64,000 bases of DNA, taken from Larkinella terrae. Its GTDB lineage: Bacteria; Bacteroidota; Bacteroidia; Cytophagales; Spirosomataceae. Location: positions 543,370 to 607,369 of the forward strand of contig NZ_WJXZ01000004.1 in assembly GCF_009668025.1 (NCBI RefSeq), read 5' to 3'. Below are positions 43,399-52,166 of the stretch, piece after piece. Position numbers and translations under genes: made by a program. The notes below the pieces were generated by a model, which saw nothing but the letters and a program-made list of their open reading frames with translations, did no database searches and was not told the origin of the DNA. Position 1 is the stretch's first letter, and each line of letters starts with the position of its first letter.

Positions 43399-44028
43399 AT
43401 GAAACCATACATCGTCGGAATTACGGGCGGGAGTGCCTCCGGAAAAACCTCTTTTTTGAAGGGATTGATCTCCGCTTTTTCGGAAAATGAAATCTGCCTG
43501 ATTTCGCAGGATATGTACTACAAACCGCTCGATCAGATTCCGCGCGACGACATTGGTGTTCATAATTTCGATTTGCCCCAGACCATCGATCACCTGCGGT
43601 TTGCCTGGCACATCCGCCAACTCCACGAGGGGCACGTGGTGGAAATGCTGGAGTACACCTTTAATAATCCGAATGTTGTGCCTAAGATGCTGACATTCAG
43701 GCCCACGCCCATCATTGTGGTGGAAGGGATTTTTGCCTTTCACTTTGAAGAGGTTGTGGAGCAGCTTGATCTGAAGATCTTTATCGACGCCAAAAACAAG
43801 ATTAAATACGAGCGCCGGATGGTGCGCGATCAGGCCGAACGCGCGCTGACGCCCGAAATGATCAAGCACCAGTGGGACTACCACGTCCGCCCGACGTATC
43901 AGGAATTTATCAAACCTCACAAAGCCATTGCGGATATTGTCATTCCTAATAATGTCCATTACCAGAAAGGTCTGGAAGTGGTGATTGGGTATTTGAAAGG
44001 GAAAGTCGCTAATTTGGCGGCAACATAA
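43399..44028 (+). CDS. udk: Uridine kinase
   Basis: 209 residues. P-loop GGSASGKT at 10-17, then the uridine-kinase segments SQDMYYKPLDQIPRDD, NFDLPQTIDHLRFAWH and VVEGIFAFHFEE, and DQAERALTPEMIKHQWDYHV near the C-terminus. It phosphorylates uridine and cytidine with ATP or GTP in pyrimidine salvage. It begins right after a -7 box and is probably transcribed from its own promoter without a 5' leader; the frame upstream of the ATG is open but reads into porZ in another frame. It pairs functionally with tdk two genes earlier. Confidence 0.95.
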   Translation: MKPYIVGITGGSASGKTSFLKGLISAFSENEICLISQDMYYKPLDQIPRDDIGVHNFDLPQTIDHLRFAWHIRQLHEGHVVEMLEYTFNNPNVVPKMLTFRPTPIIVVEGIFAFHFEEVVEQLDLKIFIDAKNKIKYERRMVRDQAERALTPEMIKHQWDYHVRPTYQEFIKPHKAIADIVIPNNVHYQKGLEVVIGYLKGKVANLAAT

Positions 44029-44074
44029 CAAAAACCGGGTGCCGGAACTGGCACTTATTCTATTCCTGAATCGT

Positions 44075-45004
44075 ATGAATTTTACGCTCAAACTCCTCTC
44101 GGCGACCTTGTTGCTGGCATCTTCTGTTATGGCTCAAAAACCGGAAACCGTTGAACTCTGGCCCCAAAATCAAATTCCGAACGCCATTCCGAACGAGGCC
44201 GTTCAGGAAAAATCGGAGATGGGAAAAGACGGTATTTTACGCATCAGTGACGTCAAAGTGCCAACCATAACGGCTTTTCTACCGCCCAAAGACAAGGCTA
44301 CAGGAGCCGCCATCATGGTGATTCCGGGCGGGGGGTATAGTTTGCTGGCCTATGGCCACGAAGGCGAAGAAATGGCACAGTGGTTTAACGAGCGCGGTAT
44401 TGCGGCTTTTGTCTTGAAACACCGCCTGCCCGACGACCGGACGCAGACCAACCGCCACGAAGTTCCGCTGGCCGATGCGATGCAGGGCATGAAGCTGATT
44501 CGGCAAAACGCGGCCAAATGGAACATCAACGCCGACCGCCTGGGCGTGATCGGTTTTTCGGCGGGCGGCCACCTCGCGTCAACCTTGTCGACGCATTACC
44601 ACCGGGGCGCTGCCGCCAGCGAAGAAGCCAAACCGAATTTTGCGATCCTGATGTATCCGGTGGTGACGTTTGGCGCAAAAGCCCACGGCGGCTCCCGCGA
44701 CAAGCTGATTGGCAAAAATGCGAGTCCGGAGCAGATTGCGTATTATTCCAACGAGCTGCAGGTCGACGCCAAAACCCCACCGACCTTTCTGGTACACGCG
44801 CAGGACGACAAGGGTGTGCCGGTGGAAAACAGCATCGATTATTACCTGGCGCTAACCAAAGCCAATGTCCCGGCCGAAATGCACCTTTACCCCAAAGGCG
44901 GCCACGGCTACGCACTCCGCGTGAAAGGCAAAGGTTCCATCGAAAACTGGCCTGCAGCCTGCGAAGGCTGGCTGAAATCGATGGGATTGCTCGATAAGAA
45001 GTGA
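44075..45004 (+). CDS. Secreted alpha/beta-hydrolase (BD-FAE/acetyl-esterase-like)
   Basis: 309 residues from the ATG at 44075, which opens a signal peptide (LKLLSATLLLASSVMAQ); a GTG 12 codons upstream would give a less typical leader. The esterase fold shows oxyanion-type VIPGGGYSLLAYGHEG, nucleophile Ser162 in IGFSAGGHLAS, Asp244 or Asp245 in HAQDDKGVP and His277 in KGGHGYALR. The family includes xylan and pectin acetyl esterases and feruloyl esterases. A plant-polysaccharide deacetylase role is plausible but the substrate is inferred. It starts 46 bases after udk and is followed by a hairpin-forming spacer. Confidence 0.85.
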   Translation: MNFTLKLLSATLLLASSVMAQKPETVELWPQNQIPNAIPNEAVQEKSEMGKDGILRISDVKVPTITAFLPPKDKATGAAIMVIPGGGYSLLAYGHEGEEMAQWFNERGIAAFVLKHRLPDDRTQTNRHEVPLADAMQGMKLIRQNAAKWNINADRLGVIGFSAGGHLASTLSTHYHRGAAASEEAKPNFAILMYPVVTFGAKAHGGSRDKLIGKNASPEQIAYYSNELQVDAKTPPTFLVHAQDDKGVPVENSIDYYLALTKANVPAEMHLYPKGGHGYALRVKGKGSIENWPAACEGWLKSMGLLDKK

Positions 45005-45007
45005 TTA

Positions 45008-45096
45008 TTTCGCGGAGTTGAGCGGAGGAAAAGAGAGTTAAGCGAAGCCTATTTTTCTCTGCGTAACTCCTTTTTTCTCCGCTTATCATCGCGAAA
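45008..45096. terminator. Imperfect 40-base inverted repeat between convergent genes
   Basis: TTTCGCGGAGTTGAGCGGAG and its 20-base continuation (45008-45047) face a partly complementary arm (45057-45096), about three-quarters matched. It lies between the convergent esterase and DUF5009 genes, consistent with a bidirectional terminator or a decayed repeat element. Confidence 0.55.
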
Positions 45097-45105
45097 CAAC
45101 TTAAC

Positions 45106-46260
45106 TCACACCCGCAAAAACACCTTCTTTTTGTATAGAAAATACAGAAATACCCATTTCACGGCCAATAGCCCCACGATGGCGCCAACGGCCTGGACGG
45201 GTTCGGAGAAGAAACTGAGAATACCGTGGAAGAAGAATTTGGATGCGTATTCAAAGTCGATGAATTCCCCGGCAATGTAAATCAGGATGGAATTCATGCC
45301 GATGACAGTGAAGAAAAACGCCCAGCCGCTTACGTTTTTGACGTCGATGATCCAGTAAAACAGCGCCAGCATCAGCACGCTCCAGCCACCGGCCACCAGC
45401 ACGAATGAGCTGGTCCACAGATTCTTATTGATCGGAAAAACCAGTCCCCAACTGTAGCCCAGCACCAGACAGGAAAGACCGCCGAGTACGAGCCACAGTG
45501 TTTTCTGGTCGCGGTTGGCCGCCCGACCTTCGCTTTTAAGCAACTGGCCGGAGAAAATACCGAGCATCGCCGTTCCGATGGCGGGAATGGTCGAAAACAA
45601 ACCTTCCGGATCGTGGACTTTCAGGTATAACCGTCCCGGCATAATGGAGCGGTCGATGTAACCCGCCAGACTGCAATCGATCGTCAGCAGACCAGCTCCG
45701 CAACCCGGCACCGGAATCAGTTTCATCATGGCCCAATAGGCCAGCAGTAAACCGGCAAACCAGGCGTATTGCACTTTCGGATTCGGGAAATACAGATAGA
45801 TCAACTGGGCGAACATGCCCGCCAGACCAATGCGGCCCAGTACGCTCCCAAATCGGGTTTCACTGAGGGTTTTGACGAGAATACCGTTGTTGTAAATGAT
45901 GCCGAGCAAGACTAGAATCAGCCCGCGTGTGATCATTTTGCGGGCCAGCTCACTCTTCGGGACGCCCCGCTCGATCCGGCTGCCGACGGCGAAGGGCGTA
46001 GAAACCCCTGCCATGAACAGAAAAAGCGGAAAAATGCAGTCGTAGGGCCGAAAACCGTTCCATTCGACGTGGGTGAACTGTTCGGCCATAAAAGCCGCCC
46101 AGGCCCAGCCCGTTGTTTTGGCCAGCACGTAAAATATCTCTTCTCCACCGGCAATCCAGAACATATCGAAACCCCGCAGGGCATCCAGTGATTTCAGACG
46201 CCGGACGGGTGCCGGTTGGGCCAGCGCAGGCTCTGAAACAGCGGTAGAAGTTTGTTGCAT
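45106..46260 (-). CDS. DUF5009 / heparan-alpha-glucosaminide N-acetyltransferase-like membrane protein
   Basis: 384 residues from the ATG at 46260. An in-frame GTG at 46326 lies inside a CCCCTAAA inverted repeat and is unlikely. About ten membrane helices. The N-terminal signature RLKSLDALRGFDMFWIAGGE and GFRPYDCIFPLFLFMAGVS identify the COG4299/DUF5009 family, related to lysosomal HGSNAT, which transfers acetyl groups across a membrane to a glycan. The C-terminus ends in a basic KKKVFLRV. A periplasmic sugar-acetylation role is inferred. It is preceded by prohibitin on the same strand. Confidence 0.85.
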   Translation of the reverse strand: MQQTSTAVSEPALAQPAPVRRLKSLDALRGFDMFWIAGGEEIFYVLAKTTGWAWAAFMAEQFTHVEWNGFRPYDCIFPLFLFMAGVSTPFAVGSRIERGVPKSELARKMITRGLILVLLGIIYNNGILVKTLSETRFGSVLGRIGLAGMFAQLIYLYFPNPKVQYAWFAGLLLAYWAMMKLIPVPGCGAGLLTIDCSLAGYIDRSIMPGRLYLKVHDPEGLFSTIPAIGTAMLGIFSGQLLKSEGRAANRDQKTLWLVLGGLSCLVLGYSWGLVFPINKNLWTSSFVLVAGGWSVLMLALFYWIIDVKNVSGWAFFFTVIGMNSILIYIAGEFIDFEYASKFFFHGILSFFSEPVQAVGAIVGLLAVKWVFLYFLYKKKVFLRV

Positions 46261-46327
46261 ACCAGTTAGATTAGAAAGACTGTGTGTAATACTGTTTTGG
46301 CCCGATAATGGACTATCGTTTTTCACC

Positions 46328-46396
46328 TAATCCCCTAAAGGGGACTTTAAGCATCCGGTCCTTATGCGTCCAAGTCCCCTTTAGGGGATTTAGGGG
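46328..46396. repeat. CCCCTAAA-type inverted repeat (copy 2)
   Basis: Arms 46328-46349 (CCTAATCCCCTAAAGGGG then ACTT) and 46374-46396 pair fully except for one bulged base. Located between the prohibitin and DUF5009 genes. Confidence 0.8.
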
Positions 46397-46401
46397 CGCA
46401 A

Positions 46402-47307
46402 TCATTTGTCATTTAAAATCAGAGGAACATTGCCCCGGCTGCCCAGAACGATGATTTTTGCATTGGGTGAAGCGGCCAGTTCACGCTGAACCTTGATCTG
46501 CTCATACTGCAACTGTTTATCAGACAGGCCCGTGGCCAGAATTTTCTGGTAATCGGCAATTCCCTGGGCTTCTACGCGTTTCCGTTCGGCCTCCTGACGC
46601 TCTTTTTGCAGCACAAACTGCATTTTCTGCGCGTCCTGCTCGGCGTTGATTTTGGATTCAATCGTGGCTTTCACCGACGCGGGCAGGTTAATGTTTCGAA
46701 TCAGCAACTGCTCCAGCATCAGCCCGCGTTTGGTCAGGTCGGACTCGATGGTTTTGTAAATGCGGTTTTGAAATTCATCCCGCTTGGTGGAATAAAGCGC
46801 CACCGCGTCGTAATAAACCGCATTGTCGCGGATGCGGGTTCGGGTGATGGGGCGAACCACTTTGTTGGAATAATCAGCGCCGATGCTGCGGTAAATCTGG
46901 GGCGCTTCGGTGGGGTTGACGCGATACAGAACCGTCAGATCGATGACTACTTCCAGCCCGTCGGCAGTTAATACCCGGATGGCGTCATCGCCGAGTTGCC
47001 CGCTTTCGTCGTGCGCCCCGGACATGGTGTAATTCTGGGTTTTAACGTCGAATTCGGTGACCGTCACCAGCGGATTGACGAAATTCAGGCCACTTTCCAG
47101 CACGCGATCCTGTACACTGCCGAACAGACTCTGTACGCCCACCGTTCCGGCGTCGATCTGACGCACTGCCGACGAGAGAAAACCGATGATAATGAAGATA
47201 GTTCCAACCACTTTGAGCGGCCTCGAAAACCGGGAAACCGCCAGGGAAGGCGTGTTAACGGCAAAACCGACGATGAGCGCCAGTATGCCCAGAATGAAGA
47301 AAAACAT
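46402..47307 (-). CDS. Prohibitin-family SPFH membrane protein
   Basis: 301 residues. Two hydrophobic segments (about 1-20 and 35-50), then the SPFH domain (RQIDAGTVGVQSLFGSVQDR through FDVKTQNYTMSGAHDESGQL) and a long charged coiled coil (ESKINAEQDAQKMQFVLQKE then RQEAERKRVEAQGIADYQ). The C-terminus is NVPLILNDK. SPFH proteins form large ring complexes that organise membrane proteases and microdomains. The gene is co-directional between nuoM and the DUF5009 gene, 43 bases after nuoM with its own spacer, so any operon is uncertain. Confidence 0.9.
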   Translation of the reverse strand: MFFFILGILALIVGFAVNTPSLAVSRFSRPLKVVGTIFIIIGFLSSAVRQIDAGTVGVQSLFGSVQDRVLESGLNFVNPLVTVTEFDVKTQNYTMSGAHDESGQLGDDAIRVLTADGLEVVIDLTVLYRVNPTEAPQIYRSIGADYSNKVVRPITRTRIRDNAVYYDAVALYSTKRDEFQNRIYKTIESDLTKRGLMLEQLLIRNINLPASVKATIESKINAEQDAQKMQFVLQKERQEAERKRVEAQGIADYQKILATGLSDKQLQYEQIKVQRELAASPNAKIIVLGSRGNVPLILNDK

Positions 47308-47350
47308 TTTTCCGTGGTGAGTTTAGTACAGTCATAAGTAATGATACAAA

Positions 47351-49012
47351 TTATTCTACACTAAACCGCTGAATCCATTCCGCAACGGTGGAGTTGGTCA
47401 GATTGAAGAGCAGGTTCGGAAACAAACCGAGGAGCAACGCTAAAGCCGCCAGTGGAATCAGCATGAGCCGCTCGCGGGCGTCAAGGTCGGTGAGTTGTCC
47501 GGCAGTTTCGGTACGCGACCAGAGAACGCCGAAAAACATGCGCTGGAGCGTCCAGAGGAAATAGGCAGCCGCCAGAATGATGCCCAGCGTGGCCAGAGCC
47601 GTCATCCAGCCGGGAAGCCAGAGCGACTGAAAACTGCCCATCAGCGTGAACAATTCACCCACAAAACCGGAGAAACCGGGCAAACCTAACGAAGCAAAAA
47701 AAGCAATGGCCGTTAGGGCGGTGTAGCTCGGCATGGCGCTGGCCAGCCCCCGGTAATTGTCGATGCGCCGGTCGTGGGTGCGGTCGTAGATGACGCCGGT
47801 AAGCAAAAACAGCATGGCCGACAACACGCCGTGACTCGCCATCTGGTACACCGCGCCATTGACGCCTTCCGACGTCAGCGAGGCAATACCCAGCAGGACA
47901 AACCCCATGTGCGACACGGACGAATAGGCAATCATTTTCTTCAGATCCGACTGCGCCAGCGCGTTAAAACCGCCGTAGACAATTGAAATCACGCCCAGAC
48001 CGGCCAGTAAGAGCGCGTATTCGGCGGCCCCGTCGGGGAACAGCCCCCAGCCGATTCGCAGAAAACCGTAGCCACCGATTTTCAGCAACACACCCGCCAG
48101 CACCACCGAAACCGGGGTTGGAGCTTCGACGTGGGCGTCAGGGAGCCAGGTGTGGAACGGCACCACCGGGAGCTTGATGGCAAAACCGAGAAAAACGCAC
48201 AGAAAAGCCAGCATGCGAGACGGAAGCCCGAAAACGACGAGCTCGCCGGTTGGACCCAGAAAGGAATCGGGCAGGTAATTGCCGCCGTGGGCCATGTAGC
48301 GCAGATCGAAGGTATGGACGAGTTGCTGCGACTGAATTTTGTAATCGGCGAGCAGAAACTGAACCTGCCGGATGATGGTGTCAGTGGCCTCCGAGCGGTC
48401 GCCGATCAGCCCAATGTTGACCGCCGTTTCGACCGGGTCCATGACTGATAAATACAGGCTGATCATCACCAGCAGAATCAAAACCGAGCCCGCCAGCGTG
48501 TAGAGGAAAAACTTGATGGACGCGTATTCCCGGCGCGGGCCGCCCCACAAACCGATGAGAAAATACATCGGCAACAACATGAACTCGAAGAAGAGGAAAA
48601 ACAGGAAAAAATCGAGCGCGATGAAACAACCAATGATGGTGGCCGTCAGGAGCAGATACAGCGCGTGATAGGCTTTTAACCGCTTGTCGATGGTCCAGGA
48701 CGAGATGGCACCGACGAGCATCACTACACCCGACAGCAAAACCATCGGCAGGCTAATGCCGTCGACCCCGACCAGATAGTCGATGGAAACGACGCCGAGT
48801 GAGCCCAGCGGCAGTGTAATCCAGTCGATGCGTTCGAGAAGCTGGTAGTCGGCCAGTGCCGGGTCGAACGTCCGATAAATGGCTCCGCAAACCAGCAGTT
48901 CCAGGGCGCAAACCGCCAGCGTAATCCACTTGTAGCTATTTTTCAGACTGTCTGGTAAAAGAACCACCAGCAGCGAACCGATCAACGGAATAAAGAGAAG
49001 TGAAGACAGCAT
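47351..49012 (-). CDS. nuoM: NADH-quinone oxidoreductase subunit M
   Basis: 553 residues with about 14 membrane helices. Antiporter-like core: MLLPMYFLIGLWGGPRREYA, then HTWLPDAHVEAPTPVSVVLA (conserved Lys region and HTWLPDAH), and LKKMIAYSSVSHMGFVLLGI. Somewhat longer than the usual 490-510 residues because of an insertion around residues 205-265 (soluble loop with AHGGNYLPDSF). It should pump protons as part of complex I. nuoL is immediately upstream (36-base gap). No nuoN follows. Confidence 0.93.
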   Translation of the reverse strand: MLSSLLFIPLIGSLLVVLLPDSLKNSYKWITLAVCALELLVCGAIYRTFDPALADYQLLERIDWITLPLGSLGVVSIDYLVGVDGISLPMVLLSGVVMLVGAISSWTIDKRLKAYHALYLLLTATIIGCFIALDFFLFFLFFEFMLLPMYFLIGLWGGPRREYASIKFFLYTLAGSVLILLVMISLYLSVMDPVETAVNIGLIGDRSEATDTIIRQVQFLLADYKIQSQQLVHTFDLRYMAHGGNYLPDSFLGPTGELVVFGLPSRMLAFLCVFLGFAIKLPVVPFHTWLPDAHVEAPTPVSVVLAGVLLKIGGYGFLRIGWGLFPDGAAEYALLLAGLGVISIVYGGFNALAQSDLKKMIAYSSVSHMGFVLLGIASLTSEGVNGAVYQMASHGVLSAMLFLLTGVIYDRTHDRRIDNYRGLASAMPSYTALTAIAFFASLGLPGFSGFVGELFTLMGSFQSLWLPGWMTALATLGIILAAAYFLWTLQRMFFGVLWSRTETAGQLTDLDARERLMLIPLAALALLLGLFPNLLFNLTNSTVAEWIQRFSVE

Positions 49013-49048
49013 AGTTTGGTGTCGGCAACAGCGATGCGCTGGTGTAGA

Positions 49049-50953
49049 CTAGATCAAAAACCAAAGAATAACTAACAAACCGACGACCGCGCTGGCGATG
49101 TACGATTGAACGCGGCCATTTTGCACCGAACGCGTCAGATTGCCGAGCCGGTGCGCCAGCCAGGATGCGCCGTTGACCAGGCCGTCGACGATTGCGCGAT
49201 CAATCCAACTGATGACGTGGGCCAGCACGACGTTGCCAACGCCGATAAAATCAACCAGCCGGTCGACGATGCGCTGATCGAAGGCGAACGAAAACCGGGC
49301 GAGCCGGACAAACGGGCGGACGATCAGGCGGTTATAGAAACCGTCGAGGTACCAGTTATGCTCCGACAGGCGGCTTAGGCTCGTTGATTGGGGCGAAACC
49401 GGCATTCGCCAGCCGAGCCAAAGGCCAATGGCCACCACGCTGATGGATAAAACCGCAATCCACAAATGCCCTTCGCCCTCGTTCTGGAGTGGAAAAAGCT
49501 GAAAAAACCAGCTGTGTTCGGCGGAAAACGGGTTGGCGGTAAAAACAAAACCGGTCGACAAAACCGCCAGAATCAGAACGGGCACCGTGAGCATCGGGCT
49601 GGATTCGTGCGCGTGATGCTCCGGGTTTCTGGACTCACCGAAGAAAACCAGTTTCCCCTGACGCATCATGTAACAGGCCGTTAATCCGGATGAAAAAACC
49701 GCCAGGATTGGGATGAGGTAGGCAAAACCGCCCTGCTGTCCGGCCCAGCCGAACGCGTCGGTCAGGATGGCTTCTTTCGATAAAAAACCGGCGAAAAGCG
49801 GAAAACCGGAAAGGGCAGCCGCGCAAACCGCCCAGCCGATAAACGTGATCGGCATCGCTTTTCGCAAACCGCCCATGTTGCGCATGTCCTGCGTATCGGC
49901 CCCGTGAATGACCGACCCGGCCGCCAGAAACAACCCGGCTTTGAAAAAGGCGTGGGTCGTGAGGTGAAACAATGCGCTTGAACCGCTGCCGGTTCCCATC
50001 CCGATCACCATTAAGCCCAGTTGGGAAACGGTGGAATAGGCCAGTACTTTTTTAATATCGGTTTGATAGAGAGCGGAATAAGCCGCCATCAGCATCGTAA
50101 TCGTGCCAACGACGGTGATGATCAGCAGGGCGTCGGGCGTCAGTAAAAAGTGAATGCGGGCCAGCAGGAAAATCCCGGCGGCCACCATCGTCGCGGCATG
50201 GATGAGTGCCGAAACCGGCGTCGGACCTTCCATCGCGTCGGGAAGCCAGGTGGTGAGCGGAAACTGGGCCGATTTGCCGATGCAACCGCAAAACAGGCAA
50301 AAACCGGTCAGCGTCGCCAGCCAGCCGTCGGCAACAAACGCATTCGGGAGCGCGGCCAGTTCGGTGGTTCCGGCCTGGAAAAGCACCAGAAAAATACCGA
50401 GCAGAAAACCGGCATCGCCTACGCGGTTCATGATAAACGCCTTTTTGGCAGCCGCAGCCGCCTGCGGTTTTCGGAACCAGAAACCGATCAATAAATACGA
50501 CGACAGGCCGACCAGTTCCCAGAAGGCATAGAGCACAATCAGGTTTCCGGCCAGCACGATTCCGAGCATGGAACCGATAAACAGACTCAGAAAACCGAAA
50601 TACCGGTAGCGATCGCGTTCGTCGTGGAGGTATGAAATGGAATAGATTTGAACCAGCAGCGCAATGAAATGGACGACCACCAGCATTAGTAAAGTCAGGG
50701 CGTCAAGCCGGAATGAAATGGGCACAACGCGACCGGGCATGAGGAGCCAATCCGTACGTAATGTCCGAATTTCGGTGCCGATTTGGTTCACCAGAAAAAC
50801 CGATAATGCCAGTCCGGCCAGCGTCAAACCCGCACCCAACGCGCCCACCCAGTCGTTGATTCGTCGACCCGCCAGCAGCCACAAACTGCCGCTCAGAAAG
50901 GGCAGGAGCAACAGGAGCCAAAGAAGATTTCGAATGGTGTTTTCGTCGAACAT
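49049..50953 (-). CDS. nuoL: NADH-quinone oxidoreductase subunit L
   Basis: 634 residues, typical for NuoL. About 16 membrane helices; the conserved FWELVGLSSYLLIGFWF, FPLTTWLPDAMEGPTPVSAL (antiporter Lys/Glu path) and DIKKVLAYSTVSQLGLMVIG are all present, and the C-terminus includes the lateral helix. The start at 50953 follows an AT-rich spacer. The divergent PhyH-like gene begins 150 bases away. Its usual partner nuoK is not upstream and nuoN is not downstream, so this pair may be a detached or extra copy of part of the nuo locus. Confidence 0.94.
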   Translation of the reverse strand: MFDENTIRNLLWLLLLLPFLSGSLWLLAGRRINDWVGALGAGLTLAGLALSVFLVNQIGTEIRTLRTDWLLMPGRVVPISFRLDALTLLMLVVVHFIALLVQIYSISYLHDERDRYRYFGFLSLFIGSMLGIVLAGNLIVLYAFWELVGLSSYLLIGFWFRKPQAAAAAKKAFIMNRVGDAGFLLGIFLVLFQAGTTELAALPNAFVADGWLATLTGFCLFCGCIGKSAQFPLTTWLPDAMEGPTPVSALIHAATMVAAGIFLLARIHFLLTPDALLIITVVGTITMLMAAYSALYQTDIKKVLAYSTVSQLGLMVIGMGTGSGSSALFHLTTHAFFKAGLFLAAGSVIHGADTQDMRNMGGLRKAMPITFIGWAVCAAALSGFPLFAGFLSKEAILTDAFGWAGQQGGFAYLIPILAVFSSGLTACYMMRQGKLVFFGESRNPEHHAHESSPMLTVPVLILAVLSTGFVFTANPFSAEHSWFFQLFPLQNEGEGHLWIAVLSISVVAIGLWLGWRMPVSPQSTSLSRLSEHNWYLDGFYNRLIVRPFVRLARFSFAFDQRIVDRLVDFIGVGNVVLAHVISWIDRAIVDGLVNGASWLAHRLGNLTRSVQNGRVQSYIASAVVGLLVILWFLI

Positions 50954-51067
50954 CGCGCAAGATAACGCCGGACGTTTGCCGGGGCAAATATCCCGTACTA
51001 AACGGTAATAAAAATAATTAGTTACTTTTATGGGCGATTAGTATATATATCTAATCGGCGGCTTATA

Positions 51068-51075
51068 TAAATTTG
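51068..51075 (+). promoter_or_regulatory. Candidate -7 box of the second PhyH-like gene
   Basis: TAAATTTG matches TAnnTTTG and lies 28 bases before the ATG. No clear TTTG appears at the expected -33 distance, where the sequence is ATATAT-rich. Confidence 0.25.
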
Positions 51076-51103
51076 ATTCAGGATCACCTTTTCATTTATT
51101 CCA

Positions 51104-52087
51104 ATGGCTGTGGCAACCTCACAATCTGCTGAAAATTACAGCATGAATCTTCCGTGGATCGAGTCACCTTTTTTCCGCTCTGAGCTGAAAAAAGCGAATC
51201 TGAGTCCGGAGATGGAGCGCATCGTTACACAATTTGCCGAAGAAGGTTTTGTGGTTTTCGATCCCGAAATTGACGAGTCTATACTGGATCAGGCTTTGGA
51301 ACAACTGGAGCCTAAACACCTGGCTGTCAAAGACGATCGTATTCAGGATGCCTGGAAAGATGTGGAGGCCGTAAAGCAAATTGCGACGGCTCCAAAAGTG
51401 CTGGACGTCTTGCGCATGTTATACCGCCGGGAGCCGATTCCGTTCCAGACCCTGAATTTTAAACTCGGAACGCAGCAACGGACCCACAGCGATTCGATGC
51501 ACTTTCACTCGATTCCGCAGCGGTTTATGTGTGGCGTCTGGGTGGCGCTGGAAGATGTTCGCAATGATAACGGTCCGCTGCATTACTATCCGGGTAGCCA
51601 CAAGCTGCCTTTTTATGATTTGTCCGATATTGGCATCCGGGCGACTTCGGCAAAGACCCTGAACGAAGCCTACAGCAAAACCTATCCGAAATACGCCGAT
51701 TTTCTGAGCGATATGATCGAGGCTCAGGATTTGAAAAAGGCCATTCTGAACATGAAAAAGGGCAAAGCCCTCATCTGGGCTGCGAATTTGCTGCACGGCG
51801 GGGAGCAGATTATAACGCCCGGATCGACCCGCTACAGCCAGGTGTCGCACTACTTTTTCGAGGACTGCGTCTACTACACGCCTTTGCAATCGGATATGCC
51901 GTTGGATAAATTATACCTGCGTCAGATTACGAATATCATCACCGGCGAGAAGGTCGCCAACAAATACATCGACGCCTACATCAACCAGGAAAACGAAGGG
52001 TATGCGATGCGGATTACGGTTCCCTCGGCTTTTCGCCGGATCGGGGGCATGATCCTCAAACCGTTCCGCAAACTGCTGGGCCGATAA
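51104..52087 (+). CDS. Phytanoyl-CoA dioxygenase (PhyH) family protein, second copy
   Basis: 327 residues. Fe(II) ligands His128-x-Asp130 (THSDSMHF) and His231 (NLLHGGEQI), with Arg243 in STRYSQVSHYF as the probable 2-oxoglutarate anchor; PGSHKLPFYD is a typical PhyH segment. It belongs to a different branch from the protein at 16565-17557: the metal motif is HSD rather than HWD and it lacks that protein's long disordered N-terminus. Divergent from nuoL; a -7-like box precedes it and a hairpin follows. The substrate is unknown. Confidence 0.85.
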   Translation: MAVATSQSAENYSMNLPWIESPFFRSELKKANLSPEMERIVTQFAEEGFVVFDPEIDESILDQALEQLEPKHLAVKDDRIQDAWKDVEAVKQIATAPKVLDVLRMLYRREPIPFQTLNFKLGTQQRTHSDSMHFHSIPQRFMCGVWVALEDVRNDNGPLHYYPGSHKLPFYDLSDIGIRATSAKTLNEAYSKTYPKYADFLSDMIEAQDLKKAILNMKKGKALIWAANLLHGGEQIITPGSTRYSQVSHYFFEDCVYYTPLQSDMPLDKLYLRQITNIITGEKVANKYIDAYINQENEGYAMRITVPSAFRRIGGMILKPFRKLLGR

Positions 52088-52128
52088 AATCAGCTTTAGG
52101 CTTATCAATCCGGATTGCAAGCGGTTCG

Positions 52129-52166
52129 GCGGTTTTCCCGCTGCCCTTCGGAAACGGGAAAACCGC
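52129..52166. terminator. Hairpin between PhyH-like and sulfatase genes
   Basis: GCGGTTTTCCCG (52129-52140) pairs perfectly with CGGGAAAACCGC (52155-52166) around a 14-base loop. The right arm overlaps the first base of the sulfatase stop codon region. It lies between convergent genes and probably terminates one or both. Confidence 0.7.
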
